Virus record (IMG/VR): IMGVR_UViG_3300008262_000188
Location: 1-64,000 of that record
Reading direction: 5' to 3' (one strand)
Source: a virus
Length of the DNA stretch: 64,000 nt
Under the pieces are notes generated by a model, which saw nothing but the letters and a program-made list of their open reading frames with translations, was not told the origin of the DNA and made no database searches. This document shows positions 39,856-49,073 of this stretch, in pieces. Position numbers and translations under genes: made by a program. How positions within the stretch are numbered: the stretch's first letter is position 1; every line of letters starts with the position of its first letter.

Positions 39856-40710
39856 TTACTTTATATGAGTTAAAAGGCTACAAAAGCTCATTTTGTTCCT
39901 ATCGTAAAAAGCTAGTTCTGTTTGATAAAGCACATTAAACATATCAACCAACTCTTTCGTAAAGAAACTCATAGCATCAAATTTAGTTATTTTTAAAACA
40001 TTTCTTAATTCAGCTACCGTGTAATCACACATACGTTTCTTGCTGCAGTCAAAATCGAAACGATCAGAACAGTTGGTTGCTAATTTCAAACAACAGCTTT
40101 TATAATTCCACGCTTCTGTTAATCTATCTGCTATTTCTTCGAATAATATTTTTTCTCCCGCCATATCATATAACGATCGTAAATTAGCGGGGTCGTGAAT
40201 TAATTTTCCATCAGGCAACCAAAAGTCCGGAAGAAGATAAAAGACCGCATGTGTTTGTTTAATTAGAAGTTCTTCAAAAAACAAAAAGGACTCACCAGTA
40301 GTTATAGGAAAAAATCCATCAAAAATTTCAATCTGCGAGTTCTCCGAAAAAAACCCCACATTGTATATATGCTCTATAAATTCTCTAAAAGTGTTCGTGT
40401 TTCGATTAATTTCAGGAGTAGGTGAATCAATCGCGACATATTTATCTAAATACAATGAAACAATTCGGTGATATGGATTTCTACCAAAAAAGACTATTTT
40501 GTGATTTTTATAATAATCTACATCTTTATAGTTTGGTTGGTTTTTATAAAAAACCTCGTAAATTTGATGTGTAACATCGTCGTTTCCACCATTATCAAAA
40601 AAGCTTCCGGAGCTATCTAAGTGCATTATTATTTCTTTAAGACACGTAGCTCCACATTTTTGTCCCCAAAACACTAAAACTTGTTGTTGAGTTAATTCAT
40701 GACATTTCAT
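39856..40710 (-). CDS. Sulfotransferase-like protein
   Basis: 284 residues. VFWGQKCGATCLKEIIMHLD near residues 12-31 occupies the place of the 5'-phosphosulfate loop (Lys and Ser/Thr present), and IVFFGRNPYHRIVSLYLDKY near 66-85 is a good 3'-phosphate motif (R-N-P-Y-x-R-x-x-S). Similar in its motifs to the protein at 47697. Acceptor probably a glycan. Reads left, nine bases upstream of the GT8-like gene's start. Confidence 0.6.
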   Translation of the reverse strand: MKCHELTQQQVLVFWGQKCGATCLKEIIMHLDSSGSFFDNGGNDDVTHQIYEVFYKNQPNYKDVDYYKNHKIVFFGRNPYHRIVSLYLDKYVAIDSPTPEINRNTNTFREFIEHIYNVGFFSENSQIEIFDGFFPITTGESFLFFEELLIKQTHAVFYLLPDFWLPDGKLIHDPANLRSLYDMAGEKILFEEIADRLTEAWNYKSCCLKLATNCSDRFDFDCSKKRMCDYTVAELRNVLKITKFDAMSFFTKELVDMFNVLYQTELAFYDRNKMSFCSLLTHIK

Positions 40711-40723
40711 TTCAAACGTTTGG

Positions 40724-41581
40724 TTATAGTATTTTTACTTTATCTAATTGTTCCATTAAAAGCAACGCTATAGACTTAACAGCATTTACGTCAGTTAACT
40801 CTTTGATTAAAGAAGTTATATTGGATTTATTTATACGTTCTTCTCCTAATAATAAATCCAACAAAGATTTCGCATTTTCGTATTTTACATTATATTGATC
40901 TTGAATACAAGAAATCATTTCATTTACTGCTAACTGGTCATTTAAATCCGAAATTCCTCCTTTATAAAAGTTTACTACACACTTATGGACTACAGCCATT
41001 TTCATTTTTTGTAAAAATAAAAGTTTAATCCATTGATAATCTGAAGCAATTGTTAGTTGTTCGTTAAATAAGCCGCAAACATCAAAACATTCTTTAGAAG
41101 CCAATAAGGCTTGATGACAAAACGGCATCAAGCCCATAAGGATTCGTTCATCAAATTCCGATATTTTAAAAATTTTATCGAGTTTTTGTATACTAGGGTC
41201 GATTATTTTCGCATAACCTACAGCAAAATCGGACCGATTTTGCTGTATAGCGTCGAGTAATTCTTGTATACAAAAAGGTTCTAACCAATCATCAGATCCT
41301 AAAATTAATAAGAACTTACCTTTCGATTTCCGAATTGCATAGTTTAACGCAGGATAAATACCAGGTGCTGATTCATATAAGATACGTATATTATGTTGCG
41401 GATTAGCTAACATATAACTGTCAATAACATTATTAGTTCCATCTGTTGACTTTCCTAACACAATTATGTGTTCTATATGCTTATATGTTTGGTTAGCTAC
41501 AGAATTTATGCATCGCTTAATTACAGACTTACTGTTTTTAGCAGCAGTGATTACCGTTACAAGTTTAGGCTGAATAGTCAC
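40724..41581 (-). CDS. GT2 glycosyltransferase
   Basis: 285 residues. VTVITAAKNSKSVIKRCINS at the start, SVANQTYKHIEHIIVLGKST, and LLILGSDDWLEPFCIQELLD near 100 (D-D of the GT2 nucleotide/metal site) are typical. Later CHQALLASKECFDVCGLFNE and ASDYQWIKLLF give the acceptor/catalytic Asp region. Inverting transfer of one sugar to a growing chain. Confidence 0.82.
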   Translation of the reverse strand: MTIQPKLVTVITAAKNSKSVIKRCINSVANQTYKHIEHIIVLGKSTDGTNNVIDSYMLANPQHNIRILYESAPGIYPALNYAIRKSKGKFLLILGSDDWLEPFCIQELLDAIQQNRSDFAVGYAKIIDPSIQKLDKIFKISEFDERILMGLMPFCHQALLASKECFDVCGLFNEQLTIASDYQWIKLLFLQKMKMAVVHKCVVNFYKGGISDLNDQLAVNEMISCIQDQYNVKYENAKSLLDLLLGEERINKSNITSLIKELTDVNAVKSIALLLMEQLDKVKIL

Positions 41582-41587
41582 TCCTAA

Positions 41588-41794
41588 TTATTTTTTATTT
41601 TTTGTAGTAGATAGTATCTCATTCAATATGTTTTTCAGAGTCGTATTGCTGTGATTTTTCGTAGTTTTTTCTTTGTACAACTTTTTAAATAGTTCTTGAA
41701 GAGCAATGCTAAATGTTTTGGTATATTTTTTATTTAATTCCGCTTTTAATATAGTTAATATTTCTTTCTTATTATGGTTTACAATGGTTTTCAT
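41588..41794 (-). CDS. Small Lys/Thr-rich protein (68 aa)
   Basis: MKTIVNHNKKEILTILKAEL..., basic helical, unrecognised. It lies between two glycosyltransferase genes with 6- and 13-base gaps, so it is part of the operon. Confidence 0.45.
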   Translation of the reverse strand: MKTIVNHNKKEILTILKAELNKKYTKTFSIALQELFKKLYKEKTTKNHSNTTLKNILNEILSTTKNKK

Positions 41795-41807
41795 AAATTA
41801 AATGGTG

Positions 41808-42602
41808 TTAACAATTATATAAAGAAGTTAAATGTTCAAGCTGAAATAAGCGATCTGATATATTGCCGGTTAAGTACGGATGGTAACAATAACACTCATC
41901 GATTGCCCACTTAGGTGGATTTGTCCACCTTGTTATCAATCCTCTATGAAGACCAACTATCGAAACGTCTCTTATGTTGATATTTTGTGAAGGATGTTTT
42001 TTTGAAGGCTGATCGATTAGAGAAATAGAAGCAACTTTAGAAAAAATCCACTCATTGGTTGCTATTTGATCGTCTATTAGCTTGGACGTATTTTTTATAT
42101 GATTTTGTATTATATTATTAAAAAAATTTTTAGTATTTTCCTTATATTTTATTACAAAAAACCCACAACACAATACAAAACCGTATTTTTCTGCTAGGTG
42201 CTTGGGATATTCGTTTCCAGTTGAATATATTACATCTTGTTCAAAGCAACTTAGTAAAGGTATTATATTTTTAATCCAAAAGCAATCAACGTCGGTATGT
42301 ATTAACGTTTTTTTTGAACTTGTAAAAATAGAGTTAATAATATCTAAACGAATTGCCCAGAATTCTGGTTTGCAAGAGACAACATATTTAAAATAAATGC
42401 ATGGAATGCATAACTTCTCGATTTCTTGTTTTGTTTTTTCATCTAAGCAAACGACAATCAAATTATTTAACTCGTGGGTTTTCCAAAATTTGTAAAATAT
42501 TCTAAATATTTCAATATATTTGAAATCAACGAACGTTATAACAACGACATCTTCTTTAATTTTATTAGTAATGGCTGTTATTTCGTTTGCGCTTATTTTC
42601 AT
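41808..42602 (-). CDS. GT77-like nucleotide-diphospho-sugar transferase
   Basis: 264 residues. The first strand VVVITFVDFKYIEIFRIFYK and the core KTLIHTDVDCFWIKNIIPLL with D-x-D (DVD) fit the GT77/PF03407 group; CGFFVIKYKENTKNFFNNII and DDQIATNEWIF follow in the right order. A sugar is transferred to protein or glycan. It abuts the clpC gene by one shared base, so the two may be co-transcribed. Confidence 0.6.
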   Translation of the reverse strand: MKISANEITAITNKIKEDVVVITFVDFKYIEIFRIFYKFWKTHELNNLIVVCLDEKTKQEIEKLCIPCIYFKYVVSCKPEFWAIRLDIINSIFTSSKKTLIHTDVDCFWIKNIIPLLSCFEQDVIYSTGNEYPKHLAEKYGFVLCCGFFVIKYKENTKNFFNNIIQNHIKNTSKLIDDQIATNEWIFSKVASISLIDQPSKKHPSQNINIRDVSIVGLHRGLITRWTNPPKWAIDECYCYHPYLTGNISDRLFQLEHLTSLYNC

Positions 42603-45109
42603 TAAAAATAATTCTTTTTACGTTGTTTTTTATTTTGATTTTTTAATAGAGTTATATTATTTTTATTGTCAGCCGATACGGTCGCAATTACTGTTTCTTT
42701 GTTCTTTATAGCACCGCTTAAGATTTTTTCGGCTATTGCATTTTCCAAATAAGTTTCAATCGCTCTTCTAATCGGACGAGCGCCATATTCGTTTTTAGAA
42801 CCCTTTTCTGCAATAAATTCTACAGCTAACTCATCAAGAATTAACGTAATTTGTTTGTTTTCTTTTAATCGATTAATTAAACACAAAGCCTCTAATTGAA
42901 CTATTAATTTAATGTTTTCTGTAGTTAAAGATTTAAAAACAACAATGCTATCCATTCGATTTAAAAGTTCTGGCTTAAAAAAAGACCTAACTTCGCTCAT
43001 AGTTTTTTCTTTCATTGTCTCATAATTCGTGTTTGGTTCATTTTTTACTCCAAATCCCAAGTTAGTTTGTTTTGAAGCAAAGGTAGCTCCAACATTTGAA
43101 GTGAGAATTACAATTGTATTTTTAAAATCTATTTTTCTACCAAGCGAATCCGTAACAATTCCTTCTTCGAATATTTGCAATAACAAATGTAGAGCATCAG
43201 GATGAGCTTTTTCTATTTCATCAAATAGAACTACAGAATAAGGATTTTTTCTGACTTTCTCTGTTAATTGTCCTCCTTCTTCATGACCGATATAACCAGG
43301 AGGAGATCCTATTAATCTGGAAACTGAAAATTTTTCCATATATTCGCTCATATCAATTTGAATAAGCGAATCTTTATTGCCAAAAATTAATTCAGCAATA
43401 TTTTTTGCTAAAAATGTTTTACCGACTCCTGTAGGACCTAAAAATAAAAAAGTGCCTATAGGACGTTTTGGATCTTTTAAATCCGCTCTAGCTCTACGAA
43501 TTGCTGTACTCACAGCTTTTATTGCTTCCTCTTGACCGATAATTCGCTTTTCTAGAGTTTGTTCTAACTGTAATAATTTTTCTGCTTCCTTTTCATCGAT
43601 TCTCGACAAAGGGATTCCTGTCCATTTAGATAATACAGTTATAATATCCTCTTTATTCACCGTAACGATATTTTCTTTGTTAGTTTTCTTCCATTTGTTT
43701 AGAGCTTCAGCTAACGATTCAGTAGCTCTACGCTCTTGATCTCTCGTAGCTGCGGCCTTTTCAAACTCCTGATTTTTAATTGCTTCTTGTTTTTTAGCTT
43801 TTAATTCTGTAATAGAATTTTCTAAGGTAGTAAAATCTTGGGGCTTTATTGTGGAGTTAATTCTTGCTCTAGATCCTGCTTCATCGATTAAATCGATTGC
43901 TTTATCTGGCAAAAATCTATCAGAAATATATCTATCCGACAACAGTGATGCTGATTCTAGTGCCTCGTCTGTATATATAACTTTATGATGCTCTTCGTAC
44001 TTATGTTTGATTCCTTTTAAAATCTGAATAGCGTCATTGACGCTCGGAGCCTCAATTTTAACTTGCTGGAACCTTCTTTCCAGCGCAGTATCTTTTTCTA
44101 TATACTTTCTATATTCATTTAACGTAGTTGCTCCAATGATTTGAAGTTCACCTCTACTTAAAGCAGGCTTAAAAATATTAGAAACGTCCATTGACCCTGA
44201 AGCGGATCCTGCTCCTACGATTGTATGTAGCTCGTCTATAAACAAAATAACATTTCCGTTTTTCTTTACTTCATTCATTACAGTTTTCAATCTTTCTTCA
44301 AATTGACCTCTATACATAGTTCCTGCAACCAATAAAGCTAAATCTAATGTAATAACTTGTTTATTTAACAGTAACTCAGGAACATTATTTGATATAATTT
44401 TTTGTGCTAATCCTTCAGCAATAGCTGTTTTGCCAACACCAGCTTCTCCTATTAAAACTGGATTATTTTTTGTTCTTCTGCAAAGAATTTGAATAGTCCT
44501 TTCGATTTCATTTACTCTACCTATAACAGGATCGAGCTTTCCGTTTTTTGCTAATTCTGTTAGATCTTTTCCGTATGTTTTAAGTGCTGTAGATTTTTTT
44601 GATGAGCTTGATTTTTGAAAATTTTCTTGACCAGCTAGTACAGGTTCATTGCTTTGATAGTTCGGATCGATCTCTTTTAGTATTTGCTCTTTTGCTTTTT
44701 CGTAATTAATATTAAACTCTTGCTGTAGAATTGTTGCAGCAGCTCCCTCAGTTTCTTTCAATAATCCTAGCAATAAATGTTCCGTTCCAACATATGTATG
44801 GCCCATTTTTTTAGACTCTTTTTCCGCTAAATGTAAAACCTTCTTAACTCTAGGTGTAATCGGGATATTCTCTTTTTTAGAATTTAGTAGCGAGTTATTA
44901 TTTTCAGAAGAATTATTTTTAATTATCTCGTAAACAATTTCTATAGTTACTCCTAACTCTTGTAATACTTTTAATGCTAATCCTTGACCTAGTTTTAAAA
45001 ATCCTAGCAACAAGTGTTCTGTTCCTATGTAAGTGTGATTTAAATTTTCAGCTTCTTTTCTTGCTAAAGCTAAGGCTTGCTGAGCACGTGGAGTAAAATT
45101 TTGAGACAT
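42602..45109 (-). CDS. clpC: ClpC-type AAA+ unfoldase
   Basis: 835 residues, a full ClpC. Two Clp_N repeats (about 1-75 and 78-150, both with TYVGTEHLLLG-like cores), AAA1 with GEAGVGKTAIAEGLA near 210 and ALERRF near 335, a middle coiled coil with KAKKQEAIKNQEFEKAAATR (the UVR/M-domain type of ClpC, shorter than in ClpB), and AAA2 with GPTGVGKTFLAKNIAE near 550. NLGFG near 660 is the hydrophobic loop that docks onto ClpP, so it can feed a protease. Phages rarely carry this. No clpP is in the window, so host ClpP would be used. Confidence 0.9.
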   Translation of the reverse strand: MSQNFTPRAQQALALARKEAENLNHTYIGTEHLLLGFLKLGQGLALKVLQELGVTIEIVYEIIKNNSSENNNSLLNSKKENIPITPRVKKVLHLAEKESKKMGHTYVGTEHLLLGLLKETEGAAATILQQEFNINYEKAKEQILKEIDPNYQSNEPVLAGQENFQKSSSSKKSTALKTYGKDLTELAKNGKLDPVIGRVNEIERTIQILCRRTKNNPVLIGEAGVGKTAIAEGLAQKIISNNVPELLLNKQVITLDLALLVAGTMYRGQFEERLKTVMNEVKKNGNVILFIDELHTIVGAGSASGSMDVSNIFKPALSRGELQIIGATTLNEYRKYIEKDTALERRFQQVKIEAPSVNDAIQILKGIKHKYEEHHKVIYTDEALESASLLSDRYISDRFLPDKAIDLIDEAGSRARINSTIKPQDFTTLENSITELKAKKQEAIKNQEFEKAAATRDQERRATESLAEALNKWKKTNKENIVTVNKEDIITVLSKWTGIPLSRIDEKEAEKLLQLEQTLEKRIIGQEEAIKAVSTAIRRARADLKDPKRPIGTFLFLGPTGVGKTFLAKNIAELIFGNKDSLIQIDMSEYMEKFSVSRLIGSPPGYIGHEEGGQLTEKVRKNPYSVVLFDEIEKAHPDALHLLLQIFEEGIVTDSLGRKIDFKNTIVILTSNVGATFASKQTNLGFGVKNEPNTNYETMKEKTMSEVRSFFKPELLNRMDSIVVFKSLTTENIKLIVQLEALCLINRLKENKQITLILDELAVEFIAEKGSKNEYGARPIRRAIETYLENAIAEKILSGAIKNKETVIATVSADNKNNITLLKNQNKKQRKKNYF

Positions 45110-45162
45110 TTAACATAACTTAAGCTATGGTCTGATTAAGGTCAAACACATAAAGATATTAG

Positions 45163-45168
45163 TTGACA
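45163..45168 (+). promoter_or_regulatory. TTGACA -35-like box
   Basis: 34 bases before the ATG at 45197; heads the rightward glycan operon 45197-56507. Confidence 0.55.
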
Positions 45169-45196
45169 AAATGCCAATTTCGATTTAATAATTTTT

Positions 45197-47059
45197 ATGA
45201 AAAATGTTGATCAAATTGTAAATAAAACGTTAGAGACTTCTGATGTTTATGACGTCGTGTTAAACAACATAATACGACTTAAAGAAGACCAAAAAGAATT
45301 AGAGCAGTTTATAGAAACACAAAGTTCTCAAAAAGAAACTTTAATTTTATGCGGAATCACTGCAAAGCAGTTAAATAAACCAAGCTTAGTAAAATATGTC
45401 TTAAACAAACTATACAAAGACGGCGAACCAACCGAACACTCATTAGATCAAATGTGGGTAGAAGCGGTGAATGAATTACAGCAATGGTTTGCTGAGAATG
45501 AAACAACAACAGAACAAAGTATTATAATAAAAAATCACGTAAAAACTTCTAAAATAGAAGCTTCTTTAATCGTAGCATGCATGGACCGTCACGAACACTT
45601 GATTCAAACTTTACCAACATGGTTTGATATACCTCAAATTAAAGAATATATAATCGTAGATTTTAATTCTAAAATTCCTTTATCCGAACTTTCTTTGATT
45701 AAAGAATGGGCCAAACATCAAAAAATCATTATAGTTAGAGTCGAAGAAGAAAATCACTTCAATTTAGGCAAGGCTTACAATTTGGCAGCAGATTTTGCGT
45801 CGTGTGATAAATTATTAAAAATAGACTGTGATCACTTGTGCGTTGATTCTTCCTGGATTACCAGACTTGATAATGCAGTATACGATAGTTCAGAATGTTA
45901 CTTTATTAGAGGAGATTGGAGATTCGGTCATTCGATGAGCGGATTGCTTTTTTGTGATAAAAAGGACTTTGTTTACTACAGAGAAGATTTAAATGGTTGG
46001 GGATTTGATGATTTAGATTTGAGTAGAAGAATAATAGAAACCAAGCCAAGAATGAAAGAAGTAATCTGGCCAGACGCTAGTCTGTTTATCAAACATTTAC
46101 CTCATAATGACGACGAAAGGACTAAAAACTACGAATTAGCAAATAAATCAAAATCTAATATATCTAACAGACTAATTTGTCATCAGCCTCTTGCATCTGT
46201 TCAAAGAACTCCTTATAAAGTTTTTTATAAAACTTCTGAATTCAATGTTAAGTTTATTCCAAACAAATCTATAGAACATGGAGTTTGCGTTACACTTAAA
46301 GACAACCGTGAGAGATGGAAAAAAATTAATTCGGACATACCTTTTATTCAAGAATTTAGCGCCATTGATACTCGGAAAACTCCCGAATTGTGTCTAGATT
46401 ATAATCTCGTAGTAAGACCTTCTACCATTACTTATTCTATGTATTTTAAAGGAGCAAATGGAGCAGTAGGATGTTATTTAAGCCATTATTTAATTTGGGA
46501 ACAAATTGTACAACAAAAGTTATCACATGTTCTCGTGGTTGAAGATGATGTTGATACTCATTCTTTAAACAAATTTTTAAATCGTATGCCAGTAAATATA
46601 GAGGCATACGAATTTATTCAATTGAATAAAAGGTTTAGCTATGTAAAACCAGAGCATAGAGTAATTTTTCATGGAACTGAAAGTTATATTGTTAGTCTTG
46701 AGGGAGCTAAAAAATTAATTAGAGCAACTCAACAACCTAAGTTTTTAGAGCATGTGTATCACTATGATCCACCAAACGTGAAATTAATAGCAAAACAACA
46801 GAAAATTAAACAACCTTGCAAAGTATACGAACCTAACAGTATTATAGCTCCTGCTGATAAGTTTATATCTATGTGCTGTGATCCAAAAAGCGATCCGGAA
46901 GTGCAATTGAAGTTTTTAAACTACCCGTGCGTAGATATTAATGCTGATTGTGCAGCGTCAGATATTGATGGCGGAATGGGCCATATATGGAAAATGTCTC
47001 CCAGTCAAGTTGAAGCACAAATTAACAAATATCCTCTTTGCTTAGATCATTATTTATGA
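45197..47059 (+). CDS. Fused GT2-type and GT25 glycosyltransferase
   Basis: 620 residues with two catalytic units. N-terminal ~100 helical residues, then a GT2/GT27-like domain (EASLIVACMDRHEHLIQTLP, LLKIDCDHLCVDSSW with D-x-D, WGFDDLDLSRRI). From about 365 a GT25 (LPS galactosyltransferase-type) domain: GVCVTLKDNRERWKKI, AVGCYLSHYLIWEQIV, HVLVVEDDVD, and SYIVSLEGAKKLIRAT. Two sugars could be added in sequence by one protein. First gene of a long rightward operon. Confidence 0.8.
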   Translation: MKNVDQIVNKTLETSDVYDVVLNNIIRLKEDQKELEQFIETQSSQKETLILCGITAKQLNKPSLVKYVLNKLYKDGEPTEHSLDQMWVEAVNELQQWFAENETTTEQSIIIKNHVKTSKIEASLIVACMDRHEHLIQTLPTWFDIPQIKEYIIVDFNSKIPLSELSLIKEWAKHQKIIIVRVEEENHFNLGKAYNLAADFASCDKLLKIDCDHLCVDSSWITRLDNAVYDSSECYFIRGDWRFGHSMSGLLFCDKKDFVYYREDLNGWGFDDLDLSRRIIETKPRMKEVIWPDASLFIKHLPHNDDERTKNYELANKSKSNISNRLICHQPLASVQRTPYKVFYKTSEFNVKFIPNKSIEHGVCVTLKDNRERWKKINSDIPFIQEFSAIDTRKTPELCLDYNLVVRPSTITYSMYFKGANGAVGCYLSHYLIWEQIVQQKLSHVLVVEDDVDTHSLNKFLNRMPVNIEAYEFIQLNKRFSYVKPEHRVIFHGTESYIVSLEGAKKLIRATQQPKFLEHVYHYDPPNVKLIAKQQKIKQPCKVYEPNSIIAPADKFISMCCDPKSDPEVQLKFLNYPCVDINADCAASDIDGGMGHIWKMSPSQVEAQINKYPLCLDHYL

Positions 47060-47700
47060 TAAACTCGACGTTTGTTATAATAATGGGCGTTGGGAGATGT
47101 GGGTCTACGTTTGTTATGAATCAACTTAACAGAGATTGTAATACTACAATTTATGGAGAGGATATGGGTACAACTTTAAGTTTATTAAAAACTATTGATT
47201 GTTTAAATGAATTTTTAACTCATATTTCTAACCACCCTCATATAAAAAAAAGCATAAAAACAGTGGCCGATGCTAAATTGCAAACACAAATAGCTGGAGT
47301 TGACTATTATATTGGTAATGAAATGTACCATAATTGCGATGCATATGAAACGTTAAATTATAAATTAATTAAAACTTTAACTACATATTATAACCAACAA
47401 ATTACAGGATTTAAAGAGATTAGATGGGACATGTATGAAAATTTAAATTTTTTAAATATATTAAATAAATTATATCGCACTGTAAAATACATATATTTAA
47501 AACGCTCTGATAACGAAGTATTAACAAGCTCCATGAAAAATTGGTCAGAGAATGAGGAGTCAATAGCAAAAAGAATTAAAAGCAAAAAAGAAAAAATCGA
47601 AACGTTTTTAAATACACAAACTGATATCAATGTTATTCAAGGCGATATAACAAAAGATTCTTATTTTATTGAGCAAATAAAATCATTTATTAAATCATGA
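47056..47700 (+). CDS. Sulfotransferase family protein
   Basis: From ATG 47056 (ATGA overlap with the gene before): VIIMGVGRCGSTFVMNQLNR at 7-26 is a clear 5'-phosphosulfate loop (G-x-G-R-x-G-S/T). YIYLKRSDNEVLTSSMKNWS near 145 is a divergent 3'-phosphate motif. 214 residues. Acceptor unknown, presumably a glycan from the same operon. Confidence 0.7.
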   Translation: MINSTFVIIMGVGRCGSTFVMNQLNRDCNTTIYGEDMGTTLSLLKTIDCLNEFLTHISNHPHIKKSIKTVADAKLQTQIAGVDYYIGNEMYHNCDAYETLNYKLIKTLTTYYNQQITGFKEIRWDMYENLNFLNILNKLYRTVKYIYLKRSDNEVLTSSMKNWSENEESIAKRIKSKKEKIETFLNTQTDINVIQGDITKDSYFIEQIKSFIKS

Positions 47701-48461
47701 AACTTCATAAATTAATAAAAGGAAATTCTAAAGCTGTTTGCTTATGGTCCGATATTTCCCCTTATCCAGCAGTGTTAGAAATTGTAACTCATTTAGAAAA
47801 TGGAGTAATATTAAACAACAAAAAGGAGCAAAACTACAAAATAAACAATAAGATTTATGATAAATTTTATGCTAAACCTGTAACGAATTGTGACAATTTA
47901 GACGAATTTAAATTAATAATTTTTTGGCGCAATCCTTATTATCGGCTTTTTTCGGAATATCTAGAAAATTACTCTCTGAACGATACTCATTTGGAATTCG
48001 AGCGTTCGTTTTCTTCTTATATTGAACATAAAACTGAAGATTGCACTCAAGAAGAAGTTAATAAAATCAAAGAATGGATTTTAACGCATTTTGAAAAGAA
48101 AGTTAGTAGTCTTAATACATTTGTTGCTTTGCTTCCGAACCGTATTTCGTCTACGTTAAGCTTATTTTATGACACTTCTGTCGTCGAACGTATATATAAA
48201 TTTATTTGGAGAAAGCAGTATTATGATAAGATCAAACATTTACACAAAAAAACAAACAATATATTCAATAACATTTATAGGATTGAAAACAATGCAGATA
48301 AAAATCAAATCAAACAAATTTCTGCTATAGATATTCATAAAAGTTATAAATATCCAAATATTCGAACTGTGTTTTCCGATGCAACATTAACAAAAATAGA
48401 TTTTTTAATTAAAAACGAACTCGAGTTTTTTAGAAATATTGAAATCAACTTTGATTTATGA
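47697..48461 (+). CDS. Sulfotransferase-like protein
   Basis: 254 residues. LIIFWRNPYYRLFSEYLENY near 74-93 is the 3'-phosphate type motif R-N-P-Y-x-R; the 5' loop is weak (CLWSDISPYPAVLEIVTHLE). It resembles the protein at 39856 in layout. Overlaps both neighbours by four bases, so strictly coupled with them. May be inactive as a sulfotransferase or use an unusual donor loop. Confidence 0.5.
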   Translation: MKLHKLIKGNSKAVCLWSDISPYPAVLEIVTHLENGVILNNKKEQNYKINNKIYDKFYAKPVTNCDNLDEFKLIIFWRNPYYRLFSEYLENYSLNDTHLEFERSFSSYIEHKTEDCTQEEVNKIKEWILTHFEKKVSSLNTFVALLPNRISSTLSLFYDTSVVERIYKFIWRKQYYDKIKHLHKKTNNIFNNIYRIENNADKNQIKQISAIDIHKSYKYPNIRTVFSDATLTKIDFLIKNELEFFRNIEINFDL

Positions 48462-49072
48462 TTTACTGTAAGCCTCTATCTTTCTGCTTCATTGCAGTGC
48501 CAAAAACCGGAACAACTTCTATAGAATCTTTTTTGTCATTGTACTGTGAAGAAAATGACTTTCCACACATTAAAACCAAAGAAACTAATAAACCTTTTGG
48601 TGATGTTAGCGGAAAGCATGCTTCTTTAATGGCAGTAAAACAACATTATAATGTATCAAATATAAATACTATAGGATTTGTAAGAAATCCTTGGGACAAA
48701 GTAGTATCTTGGTATAATTATCTCAAATTACATAAACAAAGTAAATACTCAATCTCAGATAATATTTCTTTTGAAGAATTTATTTTAACTGCTCCGAACT
48801 TTGTGTTTACCGAATCATCAAAGTTTATAACCGATAGCACTGGCAAATTAGACGTCAATTTTCTCGGACGGTTTGAAACAATTAACGAAGACTTTAAGCG
48901 TATATGCAATAATGTCTTAGAAATTGAATGGTCACCATTACTGCAGTTAAATGGGTCAAATAATAAAACACATTATTCGGATTTTTATACTACAAAAACG
49001 AAAAAAATAGTAGAACAATATTTTTTGACAGATATTAAAATGTTTGATTATACATTTGATTTAAACCACTAG
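48458..49072 (+). CDS. Sulfotransferase (family 2 type)
   Basis: 204 residues with textbook motifs: FCFIAVPKTGTTSIESFLSL at 7-26 (5'-phosphosulfate loop P-K-T-G-T-T-S) and TIGFVRNPWDKVVSWYNYLK near 71-90 (3'-phosphate R-N-P-W-x-x-x-x-S). KHASLMAVKQHY contains the likely catalytic His. The best-preserved sulfotransferase in the window and the strongest evidence that glycan sulfation is real here. Confidence 0.85.
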   Translation: MIYCKPLSFCFIAVPKTGTTSIESFLSLYCEENDFPHIKTKETNKPFGDVSGKHASLMAVKQHYNVSNINTIGFVRNPWDKVVSWYNYLKLHKQSKYSISDNISFEEFILTAPNFVFTESSKFITDSTGKLDVNFLGRFETINEDFKRICNNVLEIEWSPLLQLNGSNNKTHYSDFYTTKTKKIVEQYFLTDIKMFDYTFDLNH

Positions 49073-49073
49073 T

